NCBI GenBank assembly: GCA_016715195.1
Contig: JADKBB010000002.1
Coordinates: 225,837 to 289,836, forward strand
Direction of reading: 5' to 3'
Length of the DNA: 64,000 bases
Source of the DNA: Candidatus Villigracilis proximus
Lineage (GTDB): Bacteria > Chloroflexota > Anaerolineae > Anaerolineales > Villigracilaceae
Shown here one piece after another: positions 8,005 through 17,356 of the stretch. The notes below the pieces were generated by a model. That model was not told the origin of the DNA and did not search any database. It worked only from the letters and a program-made list of their open reading frames with translations. The number at the start of each line of letters is the position of its first letter. Positions within the stretch are counted from its first letter, which is position 1. The position numbers and the translations under genes were made by a program.

Positions 8005-9015
8005 TTAAGGAAGAAGCGAGCCGTTTACAGAGTCCGCGTATGAAACGTCAGTGGTCAACATTCCTTTTTCCTTTGCCCAGGCCAGGGCATCCATCCACTC
8101 GGCTTCGGTAGGCACACCCTGATCAGGGAAGGGGGGCACTTTGTAAGTTTCCAGCAGCGGCGGCGGAACAAGTTTTTGTTCGCTCAACACGTTTGTATAT
8201 TTTTTGGGGTCAAGATTTATTAGGTCACTGGCTTCTTCAACAGCGGCCAAAAATGCGCGCACCGCATCAGGGTTTGCATCAATGACTTCCTTGCGAAATG
8301 AAATCACGCTGAAGCCATATTCCGGATGCGCGGAATCATCGGCAACAATCACAGCACCCTGCGAAACAGCAAGCGACGCAAGCGGGTCAGGCAGCACACC
8401 CGCGTTGAGTTCGCCTGATGCCAGCAAAGCCATGCGGTCAGGAATCTTCGGCACCGCGATGGTCTTGATATCGTCAGTGCTAAAACCTTCGGCTTGCAAA
8501 AGTCGTTCGGTTACATACTCGATCACCGTGCCTTGCGAAACACCGATCTCAACACCCTTCAATCCATCGGGCGTTGTAATACCGCTCTTGGCAGAGGCCA
8601 GAATAAAAAAGTGACCATAGCCTTCTGTGGGTCGCAGCGCATAACGCACAGCTTGCATTTGCACCTGATCTTTGTTGAATAACATCACAGACAAAATTTC
8701 ATTGATGGTTCCATCGGCCTGCCCTGCGGCAAGTAATTGATCGCGCTCGGGCGCAGAAGCGACCGGCACAAATTCAACATTGACTCCATGCTTCGCAAAC
8801 AAACCTTCCTGTTGAGCGACATACATTGGAAGTGTATCAATGATCGGCAGGACAGCAACTTTTAGTGTGACTTGCTCAACAGCACCCGCATCACTCTGGA
8901 CCTGTGTAGCTGATTCAGCATCACCGGCATTCGCCGCTGGGACGGCTGGTGCGCACGCGCTCACGATGAAGCTGATTGCAAAAACAAAAACGAATAGTGG
9001 ACGTAACAAACGCAT
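8005..9015 (-). CDS. NMT1/SsuA-like ABC substrate-binding lipoprotein
   Basis: The start at 9015 follows AAGGAG and gives a lipoprotein signal ending in the lipobox VSAC; the longer frame adds 52 residues that overlap the TetR gene. The mature 315 residues have the NMT1/THI5 fold signature: LKVAVLPIIDTLPMYVAQQEGLFAKHGVNVEFVPVASAPERDQLLAAGQ, DGLKGVEIGVSQGTVIEYV and LPDPLASLA. Members bind small organics or anions such as sulfonates, nitrate and thiamine precursors. The ligand is not predictable here. It is the first transporter gene after the TetR gene, 28 bases downstream of it. Confidence 0.92.
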   Translation of the reverse strand: MRLLRPLFVFVFAISFIVSACAPAVPAANAGDAESATQVQSDAGAVEQVTLKVAVLPIIDTLPMYVAQQEGLFAKHGVNVEFVPVASAPERDQLLAAGQADGTINEILSVMLFNKDQVQMQAVRYALRPTEGYGHFFILASAKSGITTPDGLKGVEIGVSQGTVIEYVTERLLQAEGFSTDDIKTIAVPKIPDRMALLASGELNAGVLPDPLASLAVSQGAVIVADDSAHPEYGFSVISFRKEVIDANPDAVRAFLAAVEEASDLINLDPKKYTNVLSEQKLVPPPLLETYKVPPFPDQGVPTEAEWMDALAWAKEKGMLTTDVSYADSVNGSLLP

Positions 9016-9043
9016 GAAAATAAATCTCCTTTTATTTTTTATT

Positions 9044-9664
9044 TTAGGAATCACCGGCTTGAATACGTTCTTCTGATATCCCGATGGAACGTGCCAGAAA
9101 TTTTCGCAATGACGGAAGTGACTCTTCCAATGATGGTGTGCCTGTATAGATCCAATGTGTAACGATCTCATTCAACGTGCCAACCCAGGCACGCGCAGCG
9201 ATCTCGGTTTGTTGTTCTGGAATGCTGCCTTCCTGTATGGCGCGCTCAAGCCGCACTTGAATGATACGAGTCAAACGATCGTTGATGATGCGACGGCGTT
9301 CTTCAAATACTGCACCCAATCCCACGGCTTGAACCAATGCGATCTTTGCAAGTCCGCGATATTGACTAAACAAACCGAGGCTGGCGCTCAGTGCGGCATC
9401 CATTTGTTGCAAGCCACGCGTCTCATTTTCCATGGCTTGAGTCAAACGGCTTTCAAGTAATTCTGCAAACGTATCACTCAGTGCAAGAAAAATATCCTGT
9501 TTGCTCGGGAAATAAAAATAAAAAGCGCCTTTTGAAGAATGCGACTCGCTGACAATATCGTCCACTTTTGTGTCGTGATAGCCTTTGGTGGCAAAGACTT
9601 TGACCGCTGCTTCCAATATGCGTGTGCGCGTTTCTTGTGAGGTAGTGGGGAATGTTTCTGTCAT
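9044..9664 (-). CDS. TetR/AcrR-family transcriptional regulator
   Basis: The N terminus is a classic TetR helix-turn-helix: RTRILEAAVKVFATKGYHDTKVDDIVSES followed by GAFYFYFPSKQDIFLAL (residues 12-65). The remaining about 140 residues form the variable ligand and dimerisation domain. It is the promoter-proximal gene of the ABC transporter operon, so it most likely represses its own operon until a ligand, perhaps the transported compound, is bound. A palindrome that could be its operator lies just upstream at 9681-9692. Confidence 0.93.
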   Translation of the reverse strand: MTETFPTTSQETRTRILEAAVKVFATKGYHDTKVDDIVSESHSSKGAFYFYFPSKQDIFLALSDTFAELLESRLTQAMENETRGLQQMDAALSASLGLFSQYRGLAKIALVQAVGLGAVFEERRRIINDRLTRIIQVRLERAIQEGSIPEQQTEIAARAWVGTLNEIVTHWIYTGTPSLEESLPSLRKFLARSIGISEERIQAGDS

Positions 9665-9680
9665 TTTGTCCTTACAAACC

Positions 9681-9692
9681 GACTGGTCAGTC
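9681..9692. promoter_or_regulatory. Putative TetR operator palindrome
   Basis: GACTG-GT-CAGTC is a perfect 5-bp inverted repeat with a 2-bp centre, 17 bases upstream of the tetR start codon. Its ACTGGTCAGT core resembles operators of many TetR/AcrR regulators. Function is inferred from position and symmetry only. Confidence 0.5.
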
Positions 9693-9887
9693 TACTGCGA
9701 CGTATGGTAGCACAAACAGCGATCAAAGGCAAGAATTCACGAAGAATGCTGTAAAAGCATGTTTTTTTCGCGTAGTCACTTATTTAAAGTTGCAACTAAA
9801 CCCATATTTGCCTTGACCTATAAATAATTGAGCAAATAGTATAATGACTTAAGTTTTCTTTTTGATCGCAGTGGAGGGCCGGCCCGC

Positions 9888-11315
9888 ATGAAAAATAATA
9901 TTGACGAGGAGCATTTCAAAACATTGTTTGAACACGCACCGATTTCACTTTGGGAAGAAGATTACAGCGGCATCAAAGGCCTGTTTGATGAACTGCGTCA
10001 GCAGGGGATTCGATCGTTGGATTCGTATCTCGATCAAAACCCCTCATTTATTGAAGAATGCGTAAAGCAAATGAAAGTGCTGGATGTTAACCAGCAGACT
10101 CTGGTTATGCTTGAAGCCAAATCAAAGGATGAGTTGATCGATAATCTAAATGATGTCTTCCGTGATGGAATGAGTCATCATTTTCGGAGTGAATTACTCG
10201 CCTTGTGGAATGGGGACTTGAACTGGTCAGGGGAAGGTATCAATTACACACTTACAGGCGCTCCGCTGGATATTCTTCTACACTGGCGCATTCTTCCCGG
10301 TCACGAGCAGACCTGGAAACAGGTCCTTGTTTCGATAGAAAATATTACCACCCGGAAAGTGGCCGAACGCCGTTTCCAAAACTTATTTGAATCCTCGCCG
10401 ATCTCGCTCTGGGAAGAGGATTACAGCGCATTGAAGTCCCATTTTGATTTACTCCGCGCCCAGGGAGTGACCGATCTTCAGGATTATTTGAATCATCATC
10501 CAGAAACCGTTACGCATTGCACCAGCCTGATCAAGGTGCTGAATGTGAATCAAAAAACCCTTGAACTTTTTGAGGCCAGATCCAAGGAACATTTGTTGTC
10601 AAATCTCGATCAGGTCTTTCGGGATGAGATGAGTGACCACTTTGCCCATGAACTCGTGGACTTGTGGAATGGAAAGCTGGCCTACGAGCGTGAGGGGATT
10701 AATTACTCATTAAACGGTGATCCGATCAACATTCAACTTGATTTTCGAGTGATGCCCGGTTATGAAGAAAGTTTTGGCTGGGTGCTGGTCTCGATCCAGG
10801 ATATTACCGCGCGGAAAAAAGCTGAAGAGTATTTGCGTTATCTTGGCACACGAGATGTAATGACAGGTTTATATAATCGTGGTTATTTTGAAGAGATGCT
10901 GGTCAAACTTGAAAAAGAGCGCAAGGAGCCGGTGAGTGTCATTATCGCGGACTTAAATAATTTGAAACGAACGAACGATTCACTGGGTCATCAGGCCGGA
11001 GATAAATTAATCCGCCGTGCGGCTGAGGTTTTTACCGCCGCTTTTAATTCGGATCAAATTGTGGCACGCATAGGCGGCGACGAATTTGTGATGATTTTGC
11101 CGGATACCACAGGGGAAGTTGCCGTGGAATACATAAAACAGATTCACGCTCTGATCAAATTAAATAATAAATATTATCGTGAACCCGAGTTGAGTATTTC
11201 ACTCGGAGCAGCCACCAGCAAACCGGATATGACGCTGGAAAAAGTGATCAATATGGCCGATGATACGATGTACCGTTACAAAAGTGACCTAAAACAACGC
11301 CGCAAAGATGACTGA
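9888..11315 (+). CDS. Diguanylate cyclase with duplicated PAS domain (PAS-PAS-GGDEF)
   Basis: Residues about 10-150 and 160-305 are two copies of the same PAS-like unit; both contain PISLWEEDYS, a KVLxVNQxTL segment, VFRDxMSxHF and an ITxRK exit. Residues 310-475 form a GGDEF domain with IADLNNLKRTNDSLGHQAGD and an intact IGGDEF, so it should make c-di-GMP. The RxxD inhibitory site that normally precedes GGDEF is absent, suggesting no product inhibition there. No membrane segment is present, so sensing is cytoplasmic. A TATAAT at 9840-9845 precedes a 42-base leader; GTGGAGGG is the ribosome site. It converges on an HD-GYP gene. Confidence 0.94.
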   Translation: MKNNIDEEHFKTLFEHAPISLWEEDYSGIKGLFDELRQQGIRSLDSYLDQNPSFIEECVKQMKVLDVNQQTLVMLEAKSKDELIDNLNDVFRDGMSHHFRSELLALWNGDLNWSGEGINYTLTGAPLDILLHWRILPGHEQTWKQVLVSIENITTRKVAERRFQNLFESSPISLWEEDYSALKSHFDLLRAQGVTDLQDYLNHHPETVTHCTSLIKVLNVNQKTLELFEARSKEHLLSNLDQVFRDEMSDHFAHELVDLWNGKLAYEREGINYSLNGDPINIQLDFRVMPGYEESFGWVLVSIQDITARKKAEEYLRYLGTRDVMTGLYNRGYFEEMLVKLEKERKEPVSVIIADLNNLKRTNDSLGHQAGDKLIRRAAEVFTAAFNSDQIVARIGGDEFVMILPDTTGEVAVEYIKQIHALIKLNNKYYREPELSISLGAATSKPDMTLEKVINMADDTMYRYKSDLKQRRKDD

Positions 11316-11324
11316 TCACCTGAA

Positions 11325-11366
11325 CGATTCAAAAAGACTCTCCGATTGGAGAGTCTTTTTGAATCG
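11325..11366. terminator. Bidirectional terminator between cyclase and phosphodiesterase genes
   Basis: A 19-bp perfect inverted repeat (11325-11343 with 11348-11366) with a 4-base loop contains AAAAAG at the base of the left arm and CTTTTT in the right arm. It can terminate both convergent transcripts. Confidence 0.9.
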
Positions 11367-11412
11367 TGGAATTAAATCTGCTGCGCTTGACCTATCCGTT
11401 CAAGGCGGGATA

Positions 11413-12393
11413 TTAAGCCATCATGATATTAAAGAGTTCCACAATGTGGGGGTCAAAATGTTTTCCAGATTGTTCGTTGATATATTGCAGCGTTTTTTGT
11501 TTATCCCAGGCTGCGCGGTAGGGACGATCTGAAGTGAGGGCATCCCAGACATCCACGATGGCAAATATTCTTGCAGAGAGTGGAATCTCTTCGCCTTTCA
11601 AGCCGCGTGGATAACCCGTGCCGTCCCATTTTTCATGGTGGCAATAGGGGATGTCCAATGCAGGGCGTAAATATTCAATCGGCAGGATCATTTCATAGGC
11701 GTATTGGGGGTGCTTGCGCATGACCTCCCACTCTTCGTCCGTTAATTTATTTGGGGTGAGCAGGATGGAGTCAGGTACGCCAAGTTTTCCAATATCGTGC
11801 AGCAGTGAGCCGCGCCGTATTTGGATCAATTCGTCCTGACGGATGCCGGCGATTTTTGCAAGTTGTTCAGAGAGCTGTGTTACCCGTTGTGTATGGCCTT
11901 CGGTTTCTTTGTCGCGCAGATCCATTGCTCGTGACCAGCCTTCAATGGTTGCATCGTAGGCTGATAACAATTGTAGATGTGCTTGTTCGATGTTGGTGCG
12001 GTCATCCTGTAATTTTCGATACCGATTGAGGCGCGTAATGCCTAACAGACGTGCGCGTAGTTCGTGGCGGTCGTAGGGTTTTGTCAGGTAATCATCTGCG
12101 CCGCTCTCCAGACCATTTAGAAAGGATCGTCTATCATCGAGTGCCGTCAGCATGATGATCGGAATTTCGGCAATGGCCGGGTCACTTCTGACTTGCCGAC
12201 ATACTTCAAATCCATCCATGCCTGGCATCATTACATCCAGCAGGATCACATCCGGCAGAATTTGGCGGATCATTTGCAGGGCTTGAGCACCGTTTTCGGC
12301 GAATTCAAGTTGATATCCCTGTTCATCCAGAATGGATTCGAGAGTTTGCCGGCCTGCGGGGTCGTCATCCACGATCAAAATGGTACTGGTCAT
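11413..12393 (-). CDS. Response regulator with HD-GYP c-di-GMP phosphodiesterase output
   Basis: The receiver domain (residues 1-125) has the acidic pair DDD, phospho-acceptor Asp in VILLDVMMPGMDG, a conserved Thr in MLTALDD and Lys in LTKPYD. After a helical linker comes an HD-GYP domain with HTQRV, the catalytic LLHDIGKLGVPD, YCHHEKWDGTGYPRGL and FAIVDVWDALTSDRPYR, so it should hydrolyse c-di-GMP in a phosphorylation-dependent way, like RpfG. The start at 12393 follows AAGGAG by 5 bases; the longer frame adds six residues. Its opposite activity to the convergent cyclase gene suggests a local c-di-GMP module. Confidence 0.95.
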   Translation of the reverse strand: MTSTILIVDDDPAGRQTLESILDEQGYQLEFAENGAQALQMIRQILPDVILLDVMMPGMDGFEVCRQVRSDPAIAEIPIIMLTALDDRRSFLNGLESGADDYLTKPYDRHELRARLLGITRLNRYRKLQDDRTNIEQAHLQLLSAYDATIEGWSRAMDLRDKETEGHTQRVTQLSEQLAKIAGIRQDELIQIRRGSLLHDIGKLGVPDSILLTPNKLTDEEWEVMRKHPQYAYEMILPIEYLRPALDIPYCHHEKWDGTGYPRGLKGEEIPLSARIFAIVDVWDALTSDRPYRAAWDKQKTLQYINEQSGKHFDPHIVELFNIMMA

Positions 12394-12467
12394 AGTTTCT
12401 CCTTGTTTCACGGATATTATATTTTTACATTTTTATTATCACCATACTGGTATTCCCTTATTTTGTC

Positions 12468-12782
12468 CTACCAGTTTTTGTCAATTAATCCATATTTGAT
12501 CGCCAGCCGCACCAGCCCGGCCAGATTGCGGACATGTAATTTTTCCATTAAATTTGTGCGATGCTTTTCCACGGTCTTTTCGCTAATATATAAGATTTTT
12601 CCGATCTCGCCGCTGGTGTTTTCTTCTGCAATTAATTGCAATATTTCTTTTTCACGTGGAGAAAGGACATCCAGCAGGTTTGCGGTTTGCGCTGTGTTTG
12701 ATGCAATGTGTTTTCTGTAACGATGGATGAGATGACCGAGCTCAAATAGGTTTCGCCGCGTGAAACCGCATGGATGCCCCAT
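12468..12782 (-). CDS. NarL-type response regulator, DNA-binding C-terminal fragment
   Basis: The frame from about 12680 leftward encodes a LuxR/NarL helix-turn-helix: LSPREKEILQLIAEENTSGEIGKILYISEKTVEKHRTNLM. Residues before the frameshift point in this frame are spurious. Together with the next feature it makes one regulator of about 215 residues (12468-13117). The break is a single missing base near 12680, where adding one C gives a continuous product running from the linker into NLLDVLSPREKE. It binds DNA as the output of the overlapping REC-HisKA_3 kinase. Confidence 0.85.
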   Translation of the reverse strand: MGHPCGFTRRNLFELGHLIHRYRKHIASNTAQTANLLDVLSPREKEILQLIAEENTSGEIGKILYISEKTVEKHRTNLMEKLHVRNLAGLVRLAIKYGLIDKNW

Positions 12783-13117
12783 AGTAACTCTTCGCTGACT
12801 GAGGTCTTGAGTACATATCCTTTGACACCGCTTTGCAGCGCCTGGTGTACCAGGCCTGCGTCTGAATACATGGAAAGCAAAAGGATATGGACTGGCAGTT
12901 TCATGCTGCGGATCTGTTCGGCGGCTTGAATTCCATTTAGACGCGGCATCATGATGTCCATCACGAGTACATCCGGTTTTAGATCTGCGGCCATGGTAAT
13001 GGCTTCCTGCCCGTTGGATGCTTCGCCTATGATGGTGATTTCTTTTGCGCGTTCCAGCAAAGCTCGCAGTCCGGCGCGAACCATTATGTGATCTTCTGCC
13101 AGGAGGATTCGGATCAT
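12632..13117 (-). CDS. NarL-type response regulator, receiver fragment
   Basis: The receiver domain occupies residues 1-120: AEDH acidic pair, phospho-acceptor Asp in VLVMDIMMPRLNG, Ser/Thr in LLLSMYSD, Lys in YVLKTS. After about residue 145 the frame is lost (see the DNA-binding fragment at 12468-12782). The ATG overlaps the stop of the upstream kinase gene as ATGA, so the pair is translationally coupled and forms a two-component system. Confidence 0.88.
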   Translation of the reverse strand: MIRILLAEDHIMVRAGLRALLERAKEITIIGEASNGQEAITMAADLKPDVLVMDIMMPRLNGIQAAEQIRSMKLPVHILLLSMYSDAGLVHQALQSGVKGYVLKTSVSEELLWGIHAVSRGETYLSSVISSIVTENTLHQTQRKPQTCWMSFLHVKKKYCN

Positions 13118-14181
13118 GCGGTTCCTGTATCCTGTGTTTGAGTCAGTGGAATGTGTGCAGAGATCACAGTGCCTTTGGATGCTGATGTACTGATGACTAA
13201 TTTTCCACCGACGAGTGTCAGACGTTCACGGATGCCGGTGATGCCGATACCCGAATTGGGTGCCGTCTGTGTCAGCGTGAAACCGATTCCATTATCCTGC
13301 ACCGTTAAAACAATGCTGTGTTCATCAATGTTTAACTCCACCCAAACTTGATTGGCTTTGGAGTGTTTGAGGACATTCGTGAGTGTCTCTTGTAGAATGC
13401 GATAGAGCGTAATGGCGTGCGCATCGGGGATTTCGGGGATTTCAGGATCGGCTTCAAATAAAACACGCAGCCCGGTTCGCAGGCCGAATTCGTAGCTGTA
13501 TGTTTCCAATGCTGTGCGCAACCCAAGAGTATCCAGCAGGGTCGGGCGGATATTCTGAGCCAGGAAACGCATTTTATTTAGGGTTTGATTGGTATCGGCT
13601 GTCAGCGCGTCGATTCTTTTATTTAATAGATCAACTTCCAGCGGCAGGTCTTTTTGCAAATTGTGCAGATTTAGAATGTGAGCGATCAATGCCTGTCCGA
13701 GATCGTCATGAAGTTCACGTGAAAGCCTTTTCCGTTCCTCTTCCTGCGCGGTGATCACACTTTCTGCCAGACGGCGTAAATTTTCACGCTGGGTAAGCAG
13801 GGTGCGATATCGATTGAGTCTGATGATCGTATGTACCCGCAGACGTAATTCCTGCCGGTCAACTGGTTTGGTGAGAAAATCGTCGGCGCCAGATTCAATT
13901 CCCAGCAGGCGTGAGGCGCGGTCATCCAGGGCGGTGAGAATGATGATCGGCATTTCAGCAAGTTTCGGCGTGGCACGGATGCGTTTACATACTTCAAAGC
14001 CATCCATGACGGGCATCATCACGTCCACTAGAATCAGGTCTGGGATGAGCGCATCCGCTTTTTGCAGGGCGTCTGACCCGTTGGATGCCCTGATGATATT
14101 GTAGCCCTGTCCATCGAGAATCGATTCAAGTGCGGCGAGACTGGTTTGGTCATCGTCAACGATCAATACGCTGCCTGTCAT
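13114..14181 (-). CDS. Receiver-fused NarX-type histidine kinase (REC-HisKA_3-HATPase)
   Basis: The protein starts with a receiver (DDD, Asp in LILVDVMMPVMDG, LTKPVD). A coiled coil follows, then a HisKA_3 dimerisation domain whose phospho-histidine is in RLSRELHDDLGQAL, then an HATPase with LQETLTNVLKHSKA and DNGIGF and GIGITGIRERL. No input domain other than the receiver exists, so it is probably activated by phosphotransfer from another kinase, the hybrid kinase encoded just upstream being the obvious candidate. It overlaps the NarL regulator gene by 4 bases, and 1 base separates it from the hybrid kinase gene. Confidence 0.92.
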   Translation of the reverse strand: MTGSVLIVDDDQTSLAALESILDGQGYNIIRASNGSDALQKADALIPDLILVDVMMPVMDGFEVCKRIRATPKLAEMPIIILTALDDRASRLLGIESGADDFLTKPVDRQELRLRVHTIIRLNRYRTLLTQRENLRRLAESVITAQEEERKRLSRELHDDLGQALIAHILNLHNLQKDLPLEVDLLNKRIDALTADTNQTLNKMRFLAQNIRPTLLDTLGLRTALETYSYEFGLRTGLRVLFEADPEIPEIPDAHAITLYRILQETLTNVLKHSKANQVWVELNIDEHSIVLTVQDNGIGFTLTQTAPNSGIGITGIRERLTLVGGKLVISTSASKGTVISAHIPLTQTQDTGTA

Positions 14182-14182
14182 T

Positions 14183-17164
14183 TTATTTTTTTTCCTGCCG
14201 GGCGCTTAAATGTTTTTCGATAATCTTTGTAAGATCATGCATTTGAATTGGTTTGCTCATGTAATCATCCATGCCGGCAGCTAGACATTGTTCACGGTCA
14301 CCGGGCATGGCGAGTGCTGTGAGCGCAATGATGATCGTGTCTTTCTGCATGTTATCAGCACGGATGCGGCGGGCGGCTTCCATGCCATCCATGACCGGCA
14401 TCATAATATCCATGAGAATCACATCCGGTTTTTTTTCCTTTGCAAGAAGTACACCTTCCATGCCATTGCGGGCGATAAATACTTCATATCCTTTGTAGTG
14501 CAGATAATCACTCGTCAGTGTGATGACTACCTCGGTGTCTTCCACAAGCAGGACTTTGACGCTGCGCTTCGCAGCCGACTTTGGGCTGGTCGGCGTGATT
14601 TGAGATTCGATTTCAATTTGTGCAGTTTGCTGTTTTTCAGCCCAGGGTAATGTGACGATAAAGCGGCTGCCTTTTCCGGGCTCACTTTCCAGATTGATGT
14701 GTCCGCCGTGCAAACGCACCATTTGCGAGACGATTGCCAGGCCCAGTCCGGTACCGGGGTATTCACGGGCCAGCCCCGCATCCAATTGCACAAATGGTTT
14801 AAAGAGACGTTTGATATCACTTTGCTCAATGCCAATGCCTTGATCCCAAACTGTAAAGGTAATTTCATGGTCGATCATATTGGTCTGCACTTGAAGACCG
14901 ATTTCTTTTCCTTCCTGGGTAAATTTGACGGCATTACTCAGCAGGTTAACCAGAGATTGTTTCAGGCGGCGTTCATCGCCCAGCAAAGTGATCTCCGTCT
15001 CGTCAATTTCAAGGGATACTTTTAAGGATTTTTTTTGTGCAAGTTCCTTCACCAAACGCAGGCTTGAATCGCACAGAGTTTTGACTGAAATATCCTGAAG
15101 ATTGAGTTCCAGTTTTCCAGCTTCGATCTTGGAAAGATCGAGAATGTCATTGATGAGTTCCAGCAGGTGGCGTCCGCTTTCGTTGATGATGCGGATATAT
15201 TTTAGTTGTTTCTCATTCAGAGCGCCGATGATCTGCTCTTCAAGGCTTTCAGAGATCCCCAAAATGGCATTAAGCGGAGTCCGCAGTTCATGGCTCATGT
15301 TTGCAAGAAATTCATCTTTAATACGCAGGGCGTGTTTCATTTCAATGTTGGCAAGCTGCAGTGTATCCTCGGCTTTTTTATAGGCGGTGATGTCGCGCCC
15401 GGCATTGAGGATCAATTGCCTGCCCTTCACTTCAATTGAATAGGACCTCAGTTCAATAGTTTGGATGTTTTCATTTGTTGAGGACACATTAAGCTGGGTG
15501 GAGTGTTGCCGGGAGTTTCCCGCTTGATTTTCCACGATCTCCATCAGGTATTTTTCCCTTTTATCAGATCTCGTCTGGATACAGACCGATCTCGGATATG
15601 TTTTTTTCTGAATTTCATCGCGTAAAAAATTGTAATGCTGTTCGAAAGCCCGATTGACATCTATAATTTCCCCGTGAACATCCGTCACAGAGATCGGGTC
15701 AGGTACGGCGTTAAATAACAGGCGGGCATAGTTTTCACTTTCGTATAAAGATTGCTCGGTGCGTTTGCGATCCGTAATATCCATGTTGATGCCGATGATG
15801 CGTTCCGGCCTGCCGTCATTTTCAAAAACGGTGACGGCGCTCGCGGCTATGTGCCGTATCGTACCGTCAGGCCAGATAATGCGATGTTCATTATTTAAAA
15901 GCAGATATTTTGTTACCGCGAGTTGAATGTTGAGCTGCGATTTATCTATGTCGTCCGGGTGGATCAATTTCACCCAGGATTGATACGTGCCGTCGAAACT
16001 GCCATCGGGGATATGGTGAAGCATGTACATACGTTCGTCCCAAATGACCTTGTTTTCCCTGGGATTGTATTCCCATACGCCGATCTGACCGGCATGAGTG
16101 GCGAGCTCCAGACGATGTTTTGTCGATTCGATCTGAGCAGTGCGTTCTTTTACGCGGTTTTCCAGTTCGTCAGCATGGCGGGTGGTTTCTTCATAAAGAC
16201 GGGCATTCTCAAATATACTGGCTGCTTGTGCTGCCAGCGTGACCGTTAATCGTTCATCTGATTTGCTAAAGGCGTTTGCCTTTTCGCTTTCAATGCTGAT
16301 CACTCCGATCACCTGTTTGCCGGTTTTAATGGGGACATATAGACCGGATTGCAAACCCGAAAAAGTTTCCTGATAGCGCGGGTCGTTTGCTAGATCATTT
16401 GAATGCACAATTGTGCCGTGTTGGACAGCCCAGCCGCTTAACCCCTGGTCGAGGTACGCCACGCTTGTTTTTAATTTTTCCTCAGCCGTATTGCGTTCCT
16501 TCTGGCTGCTTAAGTTCGCTTGATTGAAGGCCAATAGCTCCAGTGTATTGTTTATTGGGTTAAGCAAACGAATGGCGGTATGGTGCCAGTCCATTTTTTG
16601 GTCCAATAACTTAATGATTTGTTGCGCGATCTGCTTTGGATTTAATAGCTGACTGAATGATAATCCGCTTTCGTAGAGCAATTCCAATTCCATAATGCGC
16701 TGACGCAATTCCTCTTCAGCCTGTTTGCGTTCGGTAATATCTCGCACAATTGCCCAAATTCCCTCGTTTTCGCCTTCATCGTTTTTGATCAGGAAAGAAT
16801 GAATTTCGATCGGAAAGATCGTTCCATCTTTCTTTATATATTCCTTTTCGTAAAAATTGGAGGAGCCGTCGGGGAGTATCTGTGTTTCGACGATGTTTTG
16901 CTCAAACTCATGCCACTTTTTAGGTGTGATATCTTCATAGGTCAGGTGGGCAAGCTCCTGGGCGTTATACCCGGTCATCTTCTGATACGACTTGTTCGAC
17001 TCTTGAATAAAGCCCTGCATATTCACTCTTACAAAGCCGTCTGTCATTGTGTCATACAGATTGCGGTATCTGCCTTCAGATTGAATCAGCGCCGCTTCAA
17101 TTGTTTTCGTTTCCGTGATGTCGTGAAATGACCAGACGCGCCCTTCCAGATTTTCACCATTCAC
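14183..17164 (-). CDS. Hybrid histidine kinase, main fragment (PAS-GAF-PAS-PAS-HisKA-HATPase-REC)
   Basis: The first 15 residues are the end of a PAS domain (GRVWSFHDITE), so the true N terminus lies upstream (17357-18307). In order: PAS (about 30-150), GAF (160-320), coiled coil, PAS (350-465), PAS (470-600), HisKA with FLANMSHELRTPLNAIL (about 615), HATPase with NLLSNAVKFT, DQGIGI and GTGLGLAIV, and a C-terminal receiver with Asp in VILMDIMMPVMDGMEA. It is a cytoplasmic multi-sensor kinase. Between 17164 and 17357 the coding sequence continues in other frames, e.g. SSGTLYLKDGRIFERQSKP just before this ORF. Confidence 0.9.
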   Translation of the reverse strand: MNGENLEGRVWSFHDITETKTIEAALIQSEGRYRNLYDTMTDGFVRVNMQGFIQESNKSYQKMTGYNAQELAHLTYEDITPKKWHEFEQNIVETQILPDGSSNFYEKEYIKKDGTIFPIEIHSFLIKNDEGENEGIWAIVRDITERKQAEEELRQRIMELELLYESGLSFSQLLNPKQIAQQIIKLLDQKMDWHHTAIRLLNPINNTLELLAFNQANLSSQKERNTAEEKLKTSVAYLDQGLSGWAVQHGTIVHSNDLANDPRYQETFSGLQSGLYVPIKTGKQVIGVISIESEKANAFSKSDERLTVTLAAQAASIFENARLYEETTRHADELENRVKERTAQIESTKHRLELATHAGQIGVWEYNPRENKVIWDERMYMLHHIPDGSFDGTYQSWVKLIHPDDIDKSQLNIQLAVTKYLLLNNEHRIIWPDGTIRHIAASAVTVFENDGRPERIIGINMDITDRKRTEQSLYESENYARLLFNAVPDPISVTDVHGEIIDVNRAFEQHYNFLRDEIQKKTYPRSVCIQTRSDKREKYLMEIVENQAGNSRQHSTQLNVSSTNENIQTIELRSYSIEVKGRQLILNAGRDITAYKKAEDTLQLANIEMKHALRIKDEFLANMSHELRTPLNAILGISESLEEQIIGALNEKQLKYIRIINESGRHLLELINDILDLSKIEAGKLELNLQDISVKTLCDSSLRLVKELAQKKSLKVSLEIDETEITLLGDERRLKQSLVNLLSNAVKFTQEGKEIGLQVQTNMIDHEITFTVWDQGIGIEQSDIKRLFKPFVQLDAGLAREYPGTGLGLAIVSQMVRLHGGHINLESEPGKGSRFIVTLPWAEKQQTAQIEIESQITPTSPKSAAKRSVKVLLVEDTEVVITLTSDYLHYKGYEVFIARNGMEGVLLAKEKKPDVILMDIMMPVMDGMEAARRIRADNMQKDTIIIALTALAMPGDREQCLAAGMDDYMSKPIQMHDLTKIIEKHLSARQEKK

Positions 17165-17356
17165 AATGGGTTTTGATTGGCGCTCAAAAATTCTGCCATC
17201 TTTAAGATAGAGCGTGCCGGAACTCTCCTGCTTTGATTGATAAAGTTCCTGTACTTTTGCAGAAAGTTTGCGGCCTGATCAACTGTTCAAGCACAAAATT
17301 AAGTAATACCGTCTCATCCTGATTAAGGCAATTTCGCGCGGAATTTTCCACATTTT

